This document shows positions 23,768-35,500 of a stretch of DNA of 64,000 nucleotides, piece after piece. The stretch comes from Falciphora oryzae. Lineage: Eukaryota > Ascomycota > Sordariomycetes > Magnaporthales > Magnaporthaceae. Made by a program: the position numbers and the translations under genes. Positions within the stretch are counted from its first letter, which is position 1. Each line of letters begins with the position of its first letter. The notes below the pieces were generated by a model. The model saw only the letters and a program-made list of their open reading frames with translations, ran no database searches and had not been told where the DNA came from. The stretch lies in the NCBI GenBank assembly GCA_000733355.1, contig JNVV01000006.1, positions 1,123,803 through 1,187,802 of the forward strand. Direction: 5' to 3'.

Positions 23768-26616
23768 GATGGTTGCAAGGCGCGCGCAGTTTGCTGAGAG
23801 CGACCCGAGGCGCGACGCTCTGCGAATCCGACGGAAGGGAGAGAACGAGGGGTGATGAGGATGGGCAGGGCCTGGGCCAGGCGATGTCGGGGTGTGCTGA
23901 TGCGGTAGGTGCGGCAGCAACGAGCGAGCTCTGGGCCTGGGCCGGCGGAGAGGGGCGATGGCGCTGGGGGCGGGGTGGGCCCCAGCTACAGCGCGATGAT
24001 GCGGGCGGGCGCCTTATCCACATATATGTCAAGCCGGCCAACCGACAGCGCAAACACGCCAGACCGCCCGTACTGTGCAGATCGCGCCGAGATCCGCAAC
24101 CTCGTGCTAGCGGCAGTGGGCAACAAGCCCGGGCTGGGCGCTTGTGCTGGCCGGCCGCTGCTGGTGCTGGTGGGTGGGCATGGTGGGTTCATGCTGGCCG
24201 CTGGCACGCTGGGTGGGCACCGCGTCGTCCCCTGCCCTGCTGTGCTGTTTCCCGCGGCAGGCCTGGGCTCAATAGCGTGCAATTGAGCACACAGTGCAGT
24301 GGGGACGCTGGCCGCGCTACTAACGAGCTAGCGGGCAGAACGACGAGTCGGAAACGTCCTCAGCGAACCAGAGGAGAGCGTTTGCATTATTGCCACCCAC
24401 AGTTTGCCGTGAGCAAAACGGCTGACTGCTCAGGGCAATAAAGTCCCGGCGACGCATGAGGTTGGTCGTGGTCGTGGCTAGCCGCTGGATTGGCATGGAG
24501 ACACGCAGACTGGATGCAGCCGGGCGGCGGCAAGCTGCTCTCTCACCTTTCACAAACTCTCGTCTTTCTCTCCCTCCGGACTTGGCTCCTGGGGCATGGC
24601 TTTCTCGATCCTGCCAATAGACCCGATTCAGGCCCAAAGAGGGGGCTGTCGCCCAACTCAAGACTCGAGGATTGCCTAGTTGGGCTACCTCCTCGTTGAC
24701 CTCCATGCCCATACCGCCCTAGCGGATGGATGCTGGATGCTGGGAGGCCGGGTTAGGTAAACCGCATGTCCGAGGCTTGGCCCGGCCTGGCTATAACTGC
24801 CTCAGTCCCAAGTCTCAAGTACTCCGTGCAACAGAGTCCGACTGTGCATCGTTCCCGGCAACTTGAATGTTCCACTGATTCGCCCGGTGTCTGCATTCCG
24901 GCCTGGCTCCAAATGAGCCTCCTGGGGAACAGGCCCATTCTCAGGGCAGCCAAGCTGCACCTGCTAGCTTCCATGCGGTCTGCAAACTCCGAAGAGGTAT
25001 GATCGCATTCCGCGTTAGTTCATCTCCCTGGCCTAACAAGTCTCTTAGCCAGAGTCGGCATCGAGCTAGCCCCGCGCCCATGCTTTTTGGGGTAACCTCA
25101 CCGAGGGCGCCACCTGCATGCAGATAGAAAGGGTGTGAACGAGGTCGCAGTCGCAAGAGGCGCCGATAATAACGTCCGGTGAGGAGACACTGGACCACAA
25201 AAGCCCAAAGCCAAGTCATGTCAACGATGGGGCGGGATCCGAGGAGCAACGTCATAACCTTTGCCGCCCAGACAGCCAATATTCATCAAACCCTTGCGGC
25301 CAAGACGCGAGACGACTAACCGACAAGGAGGGCACAGGCAGTCACTTACAGATGGGGAGGCGATGCCTTAGATGTGCAGTCCCATATCGAACTACGCAAT
25401 CAGGTTCCTAGCGTCTGGAGCCTGTGTAAGTCGTCGGGGAAGAAGAGTCTCTCCGACCTATTCCCCGGGCCAGTTGAGTTAGCTGCACGTCCCACAAGTG
25501 CTCCCATCCATCAGAGCAAGGCCCAGCGCTATTTGTGGTTTAAAGTGCGCAAGCATGTTGGGTGTTCGTGGTGCTCTGACCTAGGGCAACAATGCATGCA
25601 GCTTGCGCCAGTCTGTCTACTGTGCTAGGCTCAACGAGGCCTCGCTCCGTGCTAGGCCCCGTGTTGTTGGCGTTGAGCTTGAGGCACTGCAGCGGCGCGT
25701 TGAACATCGGGCACATCTCGACTTCACCGGCTTCCTTACGCCGAGCTGAGGACATGCATCTTTCGCGAAATATAGGAGGCCTGACTGGCTGCCTGTCCGC
25801 CTGGTATCAGCCATACACTATTGTGGCTGGCGGGGACCAGGCGGAGAGATAGTCGTAGATTCATGGGCGGCTACTCCCGCACCAATGCAACATATGGCCT
25901 GTGCAGGCTCTCTCACATATCACATTCGCTAGGCTAATACAGGCTTTCCGAGAGACAGGCAGGTAGGCATCTCGACCACGTTTCGGGCCGTCAGTGGTCC
26001 ATGTCCTGGATAGCACGTCGCACGATGCGAGGCGGCGTCACTCTGTACCAAATACGCCAGTCGCCGAGGACGTTAGCTCCTGGAGCGAGGTCGGTCGTGA
26101 AATCCCGCTGACCTGCAGCAAGCCGTCACCTGGATATCTTCTGAGACGGTGGGCCAAGAACAAGGTGGGTGACGACAGGCCGCATCGCGTCCGCCAATGC
26201 AGCTGCCCGCTTCTGCCCTCACGATTCAAACTAGACAGTGGTCCTGTGCCCATGCTGGGGATACGTAGCGATGTAAGACGGAGAGAAATCCGAGAAGAGT
26301 ACGGAAGGGTGCCGGGAGGTCAGCTTGCCCTGACTCTGAGCCTTGATGTAATCCCACCTACGAACATGCACCGACAAGGAGAGAATGTTTGAGTGGAGTG
26401 AGCCGGGCTCTCTTAGGCTTCACCCAACAATCCCGGACACACTCTCCACTGACGAGGGATGACTGAGATGACCGAGATAAACCCAGGTAGCCTAGATGTT
26501 CCCGTGGATATGATACTTTGTCGGATACCATGACTGGCTATCAGTATTTGGGTCTCGAGGTGCTCATGATCAATATTTTATTGAACGGACAAGTTAGAAG
26601 GGAAGCAGGCGTGCCA
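23768..26616. other. gene-poor intergenic region
   Basis: The first 300 bases are the probable leader and promoter of the M16 peptidase on the minus strand. Beyond that I recognise no protein. Reading frames are short and scattered over both strands, with stops in every frame. There are no long repeats that I can see by eye. Degenerate transposon sequence is possible but cannot be shown from the sequence alone. Confidence 0.4.
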
Positions 26617-27027
26617 NNNNNNNNNNNNNNNNNNNNNNNNNNNNNNNNNNNNNNNNNNNNNNNNNNNNNNNNNNNNNNNNNNNNNNNNNNNNNNNNNNNN
26701 NNNNNNNNNNNNNNNNNNNNNNNNNNNNNNNNNNNNNNNNNNNNNNNNNNNNNNNNNNNNNNNNNNNNNNNNNNNNNNNNNNNNNNNNNNNNNNNNNNNN
26801 NNNNNNNNNNNNNNNNNNNNNNNNNNNNNNNNNNNNNNNNNNNNNNNNNNNNNNNNNNNNNNNNNNNNNNNNNNNNNNNNNNNNNNNNNNNNNNNNNNNN
26901 NNNNNNNNNNNNNNNNNNNNNNNNNNNNNNNNNNNNNNNNNNNNNNNNNNNNNNNNNNNNNNNNNNNNNNNNNNNNNNNNNNNNNNNNNNNNNNNNNNNN
27001 NNNNNNNNNNNNNNNNNNNNNNNNNNN
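26617..27027. other. assembly gap (411 N)
   Basis: This is a run of unknown bases inside the gene-poor block between the STE23-like and MPP6-like genes. A repeat collapsed or skipped by the assembler is one common cause. Confidence 0.99.
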
Positions 27028-27440
27028 AAGACGATTAAATTCAGGTGAAGAGGGCCGATAGCTGATATCGAGTCCCATTCCTATGAATTCCACCAAGACC
27101 TGTCAGACGCAGGCCAGGGATAGTAAGGAGAGCAACGTAGGTGGACCCATACCAGTTTGAAAGTCAGAGCACGAGGCTAGAAGAAACGGGGCAAATAACA
27201 GGTGTTGGCCTATCCCATGAAACGGCACCACCTATACGTTGGCCACTAGTTCTTCTCGCTCGGCTGAGCAACACTGAGACCGAGCGGGGTCGAATATCGC
27301 TTTGGCGGCAAGACCGGCGAGCTTGCCTCAAGCATAATAGAAGTTGAAAGGCGACGGAGAACACATTCGACTTTTACATCCAGATAGATGAATCGACGAG
27401 CGATTCACTAGCACAAACAACCAGTAAGGGAACACTCGTA
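27028..27440. other. intergenic; 3' flank of the MPP6-like gene
   Basis: I recognise nothing here. The two opposed small frames at 27141-27364 are mirror images in GC-rich sequence with no similarity I know. The stop codon of the minus-strand MPP6-like gene lies at its right edge. Confidence 0.4.
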
Positions 27441-28280
27441 TCAACGATGCCCTCTTCCTGGTCGAGAAGTTGCTTTGAACGAGCCCGCGGACGATATGGA
27501 CGTTGGCATGTTCAGCTTCACCTCCTTTTTACGTCGTTTGGCAGAGAGCTGCTGTGCCTTGGTCCTCTCGGCACTTCTCCTGCTGGATGTCTCGGACTTT
27601 GTGCGTTTCCTCTTGGAGGAGTCACTGACGAGCTGTCTCCCACGGCTGTCGGGACTGCCTGCGGGGCCTTTTGGCCTCGAGTGCCTAGGCTCCTCATCCG
27701 ACGATCCAGAGTCTTCGCTCTCAGATCTCGTCTCCGCATCCTCCTCCTATAGGCGACGGGTCAGCTTATGCATGCTATCCCGGAATTGAACGGGGGCGCA
27801 ATGCGACGGCTTTGGATGAATGAACATGGGCAAGGAGGAACATACCTGGGCTTTGTTTACTTTCTTCATATTGAAGCGCCGCATTTGGCCTCCGGTGGTG
27901 ACACTGTCTGCCGAATCAATCTGGGCGAAGCCAATCTGCACAATGTTCAGCGGCGTCTGCGGCACCCTACCCGACGACTGAGGGGACGGGGCGGGGAAGT
28001 CGAGGACCCAGCGGGTGTCGCCCAAATCTTCAGCCTGTTTGGCAATAGCCGCCTGTCGCTTCCTCTCCTCCTCGTCGAGAGCAGCCTGGACGGCTGCCCC
28101 GTCAATTTTGGCTCCTGACGGACTGCAGTCAGCGGTGTCTTGCGAGACCTTGCGCCTCTTTAAGCCGTGGTTGTCTTCGGAGCGCGGCGTTGTTGGCGAC
28201 GAGTTGGCAGACGAGGCTGCTATGCCCCTCTGCATAAACTTCATCGTCAGCAGCCGGGACGACACTGTCTTGGACGCCAT
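27441..28280 (-). CDS. MPP6: M-phase phosphoprotein 6 family, nuclear exosome cofactor
   Basis: Two exons, 28280-27846 and 27746-27441, separated by a 99-base intron in phase 0, encode 246 residues. The N-terminus carries the family hallmark SSRLLTMKFMQRG (about residues 7-19). In yeast and humans this segment contacts the Rrp6/Mtr4-associated nuclear exosome. MPP6 proteins bind RNA and help the exosome degrade or trim nuclear transcripts. The middle holds a conserved WVLDFPAP segment. The C-terminal exon is very rich in Ser, Lys, Arg and Glu and ends in a basic tail, consistent with nuclear RNA binding. The ATG at 28280 (MASKTV) is chosen because the frame upstream has no other ATG. It is divergent from the NDUFS6 gene, with a 635-base shared promoter region. 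Confidence 0.85.
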
Positions 28281-28915
28281 CTCGACGACCAGCGGCTTTG
28301 CACAGCCTGTCAAATGTTGCGTCTTTGGCTCCAGAAGAGTCCTGCCAAGAGCAGGACAGGCAGCGTGTCACGACCAGTCCGGCGCGGAAGCTGCGCGACT
28401 GCGAAGTGGGCGACGCGTGTCTCGGGCAGGAGCGACGGTTTGCAAACGGCCGTGATTCTGAAAATATGCCTTTCCAAATGCGGCGCGCAAATTCGGTCGG
28501 GATACGGCTGATCGGTAGGCTATTCGGGTGGGGTTCGAGTACCTGGGTACCTGGGTGCAGAGAGGTCGGCAGAAAGTTGCTAGAGTTGCTGGTCGCAAGT
28601 GGTTGTTGGTAGAGTGTGCAGCCAGGCTTTTTTTATTTTTATTTTTTATTTTTCGTCTCTCGACCCCCAAACCTCGATGATAATTACGACCTGACGCACG
28701 CTTTGGTTTCTTGCCGGCCCGATCGCATCTCAAAATCTATCTGACCAATCACACACCATTGCCTCTGGCCCACCGTAGTGAAGTGACCCACTCTCCCACG
28801 GCGCTCAACGACGTGCCCGCCGCCGCCTCAATTGGCCTCATCCCGCGCGCCGATTCAAATACCACCTCGAACTCGTCACCAGAAACCGGAACCTAGACCT
28901 CCTCCACACCCAAAG
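28281..28915. promoter_or_regulatory. shared upstream region of divergent MPP6 and NDUFS6 genes
   Basis: These 635 bases between two divergently transcribed start codons should hold both promoters. It contains a tandem GTACCTGG doublet (about 28538-28555) and a T/A-rich stretch at 28629-28656. No specific factor site can be assigned by eye. Confidence 0.45.
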
Positions 28916-29675
28916 ATGATGTCCGGAACGGGTCTTCGGGCGGCACGGCAGCTGTCGAGTCAGGTTCGTCTTTCGGCTCGCACCTTCGCCGTCTCGGCCC
29001 GTCAATTGGACTCGACCGCCGCCGTCGCAACCCCCAAGGCCGAGACAGCGCCCCAGACCACCGATCCGTCCGCGCAGCCGACCGAGATCCTCCAGGCCCC
29101 GAACCGCGCAGATGTCTGGGCCCGGAGCCAGAAGCCGCGCTCCAAGGCCATGACGGGGCCGCGTTTCGAGCAGACGGACTTTAGCCTTCAGGTGAGTGCG
29201 CGCTGCCGACGGGCCGGGTTCCCGCGGGGCTGTACTGCATAGAATCGAGACAGCACAGTCTCGAGAGAGTGAGGGGCACACTGCTCCTATAAGGGGATTT
29301 TGGGGGCAGCTGGAATAGCTCTTGAACACGCTTGCTGACCCGTCCATTGCTCCTCACAGCCCCAACCCTACTCTGCCATGGAGCTGGTGCACAAGCAGCC
29401 TGTCCGGTGGACGCATGATCGCGTAGTCGCCTGCGACGGCGGTGGCGGCCCGGCCGGTCACCCGAGGATATTCATCAACACGGACAAGCCAGAGATCTGC
29501 GCTTGTGGCTACTGCGGGCTGCCATTTGTAAGTTCCGTCTCTGCGAACCATCCTGTTGACGCCCGAGGCTGGGGCAGTATGATAACCAAAGTTCCCTCGA
29601 TCTTTTCCACAGGCGAACGAGCACCACCGGAAGCATCTGGAATCCCTTCCTCAAACATCATACCCCCTAGCCTAG
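28916..29675 (+). CDS. NDUFS6: NADH:ubiquinone oxidoreductase NDUFS6-type zinc-finger subunit (complex I)
   Basis: Three exons, 28916-29191, 29360-29527 and 29613-29675, encode 168 residues. The first 30 residues are Arg/Ser/Ala-rich without acidic residues, a typical mitochondrial targeting peptide (SSQVRLSARTFAVSAR). The C-terminal zinc-binding domain has the CHCC pattern: the HPRIFINTD His, then ICACGYCGLPF with its Cys residues. The last exon ends ANEHHRKHLE...TSYPLA, as in other fungal homologues. The subunit (NUMM in Yarrowia) sits at the junction of the peripheral arm of complex I and is needed for late assembly of the N-module. The two consecutive ATGs at 28916 and 28919 are both possible starts. 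Confidence 0.93.
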
Positions 29676-31754
29676 GCTCAATATAGCGCCAGGGCATTCA
29701 AAGGGATGCCTCTCATGCTCTCTTGTACATAAATGTGGCAGGAATAAGATTTGTTTGTTACTTGAATACCGACTCAGAAAAGGGGAAGCCCTGCGAAGGC
29801 TGCAGTTCCAAACTTCAGCCAACACTGACCTATCCAAGGCCGACATCTGGGGATCCGCTCAATCACGTGGTCCAAATGAGCATGTTTACAGACGATGCTT
29901 CTAATCTATGTCGTTGTGGCCAGCTTCTTCTCTTCGTCGGGAACATGCCATGGTTTCGTCGTGAATCTGCACATGTAGCGAAAAAGGCCTTCGCACGAGA
30001 CACATTGCGCGAAACTCTGTCATAGAGACGTCTGCAGAAAATCTATGTGGCCGCAAGCAAGGTGCCGAAATCTTGAGGATGATTGCTGGGCTACGTCTGA
30101 GGAATTGCACCCGTTCAACAGTACGCCAGAAGGTGTGAAACGTAACCATTTAGTTGCTCCTGGCCCGGTGCCACACTAGCTCCTCGACAATTGACCACGA
30201 CTGCCGTTACGACGCCGGAATACTGACTTGCCGAGCTGGTGGCTGGGAATTGACATAGCAATAGAGTCTGGGTAGTATACGGGTCTTGCTCCTCAGCCCC
30301 GGCTGGCCACATCTATTCGTACTGCTGCGGCCCGTTTGTGTTGCTGTTGTCAGACGTGCGCGCCGTGTCCCGGAGTTGCTTCGAGGGGTACAGCTATCTT
30401 TCAAATGCCGTACCGATTCTGGAGACATTTACTATACCTATATTTTTTATTATCTTTATCACGGCAGGTAGGGTAGCTGCAAAAGGTGGCCAAAAGAGAG
30501 ATGTATTGGGAAGAAATCGAGGCCGGAGGCCTGGGCGCGTGCCGTGCCTCTATCTGCCTGGGAGGGGCTTATCTAATCGGCTGCCAGGCCCGTGCGCCTG
30601 GGGACAATCTCACCTGCACCATTGCACAAAAAAAAAAAAAAAGAACAGAAAAATCAGGAAAGGATACATAGAAAGGGATACAGAAAGAGAAAAGATACAG
30701 GAAACAACGGGGGTGCCGCCCTTTTTGTCGTGAACAGCCTGGTAAGCGCTTGACTGGACAACTTTCCCTCTGTCGTCGGGTCTAGATAGATCACAATGGG
30801 GATGTACAAAAAGGTCGGTCGGTGGCTATTTACTGGTACAAATATGGCTGGTTGCAAAGGGATCAGAAAGGGTAAGCCTGATTGTGGAGAATAAAGACGA
30901 AAAGAGGTGCTTTCAGTTTTGGCTTCAAGGTTGTGCGTGCGTGCTATCCATACCAGCCGCTTCCATGGTTCCGCAAGCTCCAATCCTCGGACGGCACGAA
31001 TACATCGGAGTGGGCGACGACAATTCCACGGCATGGTAACGGCGTCTGTGTGTGCTCACCAGACTGTGGGACATATGCCCGCATATGTGGCCCATAAGGT
31101 AAGTGCCATTTCTGGGACCATTCTTTCAGCGGTGACGGTGACGTCGTTACGCACCTGGGGGATGGCAAGTTGAACCTTGGAGCTTCTCTCGATCGAGTTC
31201 TGCTCTCGAGATTTGGGTCACTTGATGGGAGGAAGCTTCCACGTCAAAGCCCTTCGCCTTCACCTACAAAATTTCACATCACATCCTGCCTGCCTGGACT
31301 AGGTATCCAGCCTCTCATACGAGCAAGTCTGGCTACGGCCGGCAATGCGGTGAAAGATCATATCACGGTGCGAGTGACGCAGACCAAGATGTGCCAGGTG
31401 GTAATGGCGGGACGAATGATGGATGTACCTAGCCCCGATGCTATATGAACAACGGGAAGGCGTATCTGAGATTTGACCGGCTGAGCACCTACCTTGTTTC
31501 TCCGTGACACCCGAACGCTCCAGAAGGCAAAGAAACACAAACATTGGAAAGAAAAGAGAACAAGCCCACGAGGCAGCCCGTGTTCGGTCAACTCATTTTC
31601 ACTCAACACTACCCTTCTTCCTGTCCTTCTTCTACATATCATCGTCCTAAAAGAACCCGCGTACATGGCCATATCACCGTAACCTACTCGTTCTAGCCTT
31701 CAAACAAGCGCCGAGAAGGATACCCTCCTGGGATCAAAACACAACCTGTCGCCT
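29676..31754. other. intergenic region
   Basis: This is about 2.1 kb without a recognisable gene. It contains an A15 run near 30627-30641 followed by purine-rich sequence, and several opposed short frames with no similarity I know. The last 200 bases are the likely promoter and leader of the secreted-protein gene. Confidence 0.45.
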
Positions 31755-32590
31755 ATGATGCATCCGCTGGGTATCGGCAAGACTCTCCTGGCCACTCTCG
31801 CCGTGTCCGGCGCCGCACCCGCCCTCACTCACGCGATGCCGAGCATGCAGCATGGCGATGGCATCCAGGCGCTAGCGCGTGGCACCCACATGATCAAGCT
31901 TCCAAACGCCCAGTTCGACTTCAAACCGTTCGAGCTGAAGAACCTATGCTACGAATGCGATCGCAGCCGCAACAAAGATCTCTACTCGTGCACGATGAAG
32001 TGTACGTTCCCCTGCATACCTATCTTCCTTGGCACCGACTTCCCCTCGAGCCCGAGCTAGCCGGCGCTTTATGGGCTCGGTACTGACGCGGACCGGGCTG
32101 GATCCGGATGTCTGTAGTCGACTGGTTTGACCCGAACTCGGTCAGGGAGAACAACGTCTCTGCCTGCTCCTGCATATACTCGTGGCGATGGGACGGCGTG
32201 ACGCTGGCGCCGGGAGACCGCAACTCGTTCGATTCGGAAGGCTATTCAGTATGCCAGATCAACCGCCAGACCACGACTTTCTTTGAGATGAAGATCAACA
32301 GCTTCCACGCCGCCGACAACTTCACTCTGTCGCTCGGGCGTCGGTACAGGGACACTGTGTAAGTTAATGTCAGGCACCGCACGGGTCGAGCGACCTGGAG
32401 AGGGTGAAGGCTAACCGTACCTCTATGTTGCGGCTGGGTCGACAGCCTGTTCCAGCCGCCCTTCGTCTATCCGACCACGTTCGCCGAGCCGGTTATCAAA
32501 CTCAGTCAACAAGGTCGCAAGGATGAGCGCTCGATACAGTACTACGAGCCTGGAATGGTCAAGGCGGACATCCTGGGATTGATGATCTGA
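31755..32590 (+). CDS. small predicted secreted Cys-containing protein of unknown function
   Basis: Three exons, 31755-32001, 32118-32358 and 32446-32590, encode 210 residues. I do not recognise the family. The start (two consecutive Met) is followed by a hydrophobic stretch ending in Ala-Leu-Thr-His-Ala, a convincing secretory signal peptide with predicted cleavage near residue 27. The mature part of about 183 residues has six Cys (CYEC and SCTMK in exon 1, CSC and VCQ in exon 2), enough for three disulphides. It also has aromatic-rich segments such as CIYSWRWDG and FQPPFVYP, and an NFT glycosylation site. There are no further membrane segments. Splice phases (1 and 2) join correctly and the codons sum exactly. 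It stands alone in a gene-poor stretch. A secreted role, possibly effector-like, is inference from size, signal and cysteines only. Confidence 0.7.
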
Positions 32591-34150
32591 GGTCTCGTTA
32601 CCAGCGATGCCCCCGACCAGGTGCGCAAATAGCCATGGCCGGCCAGCCAAAACTATCAAGCGTGAGCAGACCTTGGACACCGGGTTCCATATGAACACAT
32701 TACCAACAAGACACGAGAACTGACGCGCTTGGCAACATGCCAGGCGCCACTTTTCTCTTTTCCTCTTCTCTTATTTCCAACTTACCCCTCATTGATTATT
32801 GTTAGCCACCTCTGTGCTTGCGAGAAACGGCTCCCCTAACTCCGCGCTTTGTTTAATTTGCCCTCGTCGTTCTCAGGCCATGAGTCCGGCCGGCTTGTAG
32901 GTGAGGAAGAGTCTGGATTGGCATATCGGGTGGGCTTCGCTTTGTGAGAAAGCTTCCGTCATCCCGGAGGCGAGGGCTTGGGTGGATAGGCTTGTATTCT
33001 CGACGAGGGGGCCCATCTTGTGTCTCTCTAGGAGTGTATGCCTATGCCGGTATGTAGAGAACACGGCGCACACCCTCTTAGCCTAGGTTGTTTGTATCCC
33101 ACTTACCCAATTACTTGTGGTATCAATGCCAAAGCCGAGAACTGCCATCGGGAAAGGAAAAGGCAAAAGCTGAGAGCGTTGAGCCTCGCAGTCATATCCG
33201 GGATGAGGACACCGTCAGCCTTGATTTCGACGTTGGCCAGCTGGGCCAGTCCAAAGGGTCTCCTTATGGGGCTTCATTCCGGTTTTATGGGGTCCATAGT
33301 TTGCCCTCAGTCGGGTATTTCGGCGCTCAGCCATGAAGGCGATTGGTAGCCGGCAAGACACGCCACGATTCGTTGCGCTGGAATCCCTTTCTTTCTGCAT
33401 CCTTTCGTGTTTTCCCTTTCTCTGACATGGAACCAATGCCCACCTACGGAGTTCCTAGCTCACACACCGGCTGACGATCATGGGCCATGACGGCTATTAA
33501 TAGGCTCGCTAGTGGATCTCCGTGCCAAGGGACCAAGCCGGCCCTGGCAGACCAATGACCTGCCGCAAATGCCACCCCGGCTGTGGCCGACTTCAGAAGC
33601 CAAAGAAACTGGATCCTCTGGGGCAGTTTGAGCGGGGCGAGGACCCTGGACTGGATGCCCGGTTGTCAGAGCTTCTGCACGCCCACCCCCACGACGTCGC
33701 GTGGAACCGAGCTCCAACCCATCGTTCCAAAGATTGCTGCCTGCAGGCGATCTGGTTCGGATATCTACTGGATGATTTTGTTTCTGTATTTCCTAAGAAC
33801 AAACCAGGTAGTTGGGGCAGGCGGAGGAGGCCTGCAGGTACTTTACACGGCCTGGTGTGACAAGAATCCTTTGTATGCGCAAGCCTTCTTCGCTGGTAAG
33901 GCTGAGTGAGATGCCGGGAGGTGGGCTTTGTTGCGGAGGGGCAATAATACGCCGATATGACCACAGTTGCATCGAGGGTCTGACCAGCGAGAGCGGACCG
34001 GCGCAAGCAAGGATTGCCACCGGCGCGCGGCGGGGATGGCTATGCCGGGGCCGGCAGGACGAGCAACTGTCGTAAGGGTCAAAGGCATCGGACGGAATAC
34101 CACCTGCTTGGGCTGCTTGCCTTGGATGCCCCGACTCCAGCAGCCTGGTC

Positions 34151-34217
34151 GGCGTCCACGCCGCACACTGGCTAGTGGTTGAATCTTATTGGCGTCTACG
34201 CCGCACATTGGCCAGTG
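34151..34217 (+). repeat. imperfect 27-bp direct repeat, period 40
   Basis: GGCGTCCACGCCGCACACTG and its continuation (34151-34177) recur at 34191-34217 with three substitutions out of 27, all of the C/T kind. The unit includes the inverted GGCGT-ACGCC arm. It was found by eye, and its origin is unknown. Confidence 0.7.
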
Positions 34218-34306
34218 AGAGATAAGAGGAGGTGAGGAGCTGGGCGGTGCGTGCGGCTCGCGGGGAGGTGGCCTGGTTGCTTTGGGGCCCGGACTAGGTT
34301 CGTTTC

Positions 34307-34380
34307 GGCGGCCTAGCCCAGCTTGGTAGGTGCTGTTCCCATCTCAGATGCAATGGGTTCAACTCGATCCATCTCCCGCC
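34307..34380 (+). other. degenerate tRNA-like sequence (74 nt)
   Basis: The ends GGCGG and CCGCC can pair as part of an acceptor stem 74 bases apart. An A-box-like TAGCCCAGCTTGG and a B-box-like GGTTCAACTC lie between them. However, the D-stem has two mismatches, the T-stem does not pair, and the middle hairpin (CCCAT-ATGGG) has a 10-base loop. It is at best a decayed tRNA, a tRNA-derived element or chance. Confidence 0.2.
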
Positions 34381-35500
34381 GTCCATCTTCGAGTGCCCCA
34401 GTAGTCGACCAAGCACGTTAGGAGCCGCCAGCCCAGCCCTGGGCTCTGCATTTCGAGAATATATCTGGGCCCGACCCTGCCTGCCCCCGCCACGTCTTGA
34501 TAGCACCCATCCGCTCATCAGGCACGGGAGTCGCATCGCCGTCCACCAGCCAGGTCCGATCGCATCCACTCCCCGAGTGCGAGTAATTCGAGGCGCGGCG
34601 CCCAAGACGAAGAGCAAGGAAAAAAGGGGGTCGAACCAGACTCTGCACTCGGCGATCCAGGAGGATATCGAAATAGAACGACAGCAATTTCCATCCCGCA
34701 GCTAATTCCCCGAGTGCGGGCTTGGTACCCAACGAGTCAACTTGCCTTATCAGCGTCCGTCCTACCTCACCAAAGACGTGTAGGTATGTGTGGGACAATG
34801 AGGCGCCTGCACAAGCTCCTAGACTAACCTGCCTTAGGTAATTCACCCAGCCGCCTCCTTCTAATTCAGCAGCATCCAGCGCTTCTTGTTTGGAAGAGGC
34901 GCGACGCTGTGCGCATCCGCAGCAAGCTCGACGCAAATTAAACCGCCGTGCACTCGATCGCCTGCGTCAAGTGAGAGTGCATTCGCACGGCAAAGACTGC
35001 CCCTGCCCTGACAAGCAGCGTCGAGCCCCTCACCAGGCCGCTTTCGCAAGCGCCTAAAAGAGGGTCCGATACCTTCCTTCTTGACGTGTACTACTTCGGG
35101 CCTGCCTGTTTGCTGCCTGCCTACCACATCCCTCCCTGTCTTTACCAAGCCTTCCTTTGAACCTGAAGCGCTCGAGTTCGCAATTCTGCATATTGCCGTG
35201 CGACCCATCCTCCTGCTGCCTCGTCTGCGTCGATCCCCTGCAGAGCAAAAGGGGCCAAATTTCCCCCGCGTTCCATTGCTGACGGATTACGCTGCTCCCA
35301 CTGCTTGCTTCTGACGCCAGCCCAGAGAGGGGGCCGGCAAGCGCGAAAAGAGTCAAGCTCCGACCGTCGATTCGTACGAGGGCTTTTTGACGAGGGGAAA
35401 AAAGAAGGAGAAAAAAGAAAGAAAAGAGGAAAAAGGAGAAAAAAAAAAGGGATTGCATACAGAGATTAAATTGTGCATCCTGCCTGACCCAAGCTATACT

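Larger units (their letters stand above)
32591..35500. other. gene-poor intergenic region
   Basis: Nearly 3 kb without a recognised gene. It contains an imperfect direct repeat (34151-34217) and a degenerate tRNA-like sequence (34307-34380), both listed separately. The final 600 bases, including an A/G-rich run at 35395-35450, are probably the leader of the poly-Gln gene. The open frame running into that gene from 35387 has no ATG before 35501. Confidence 0.45.
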
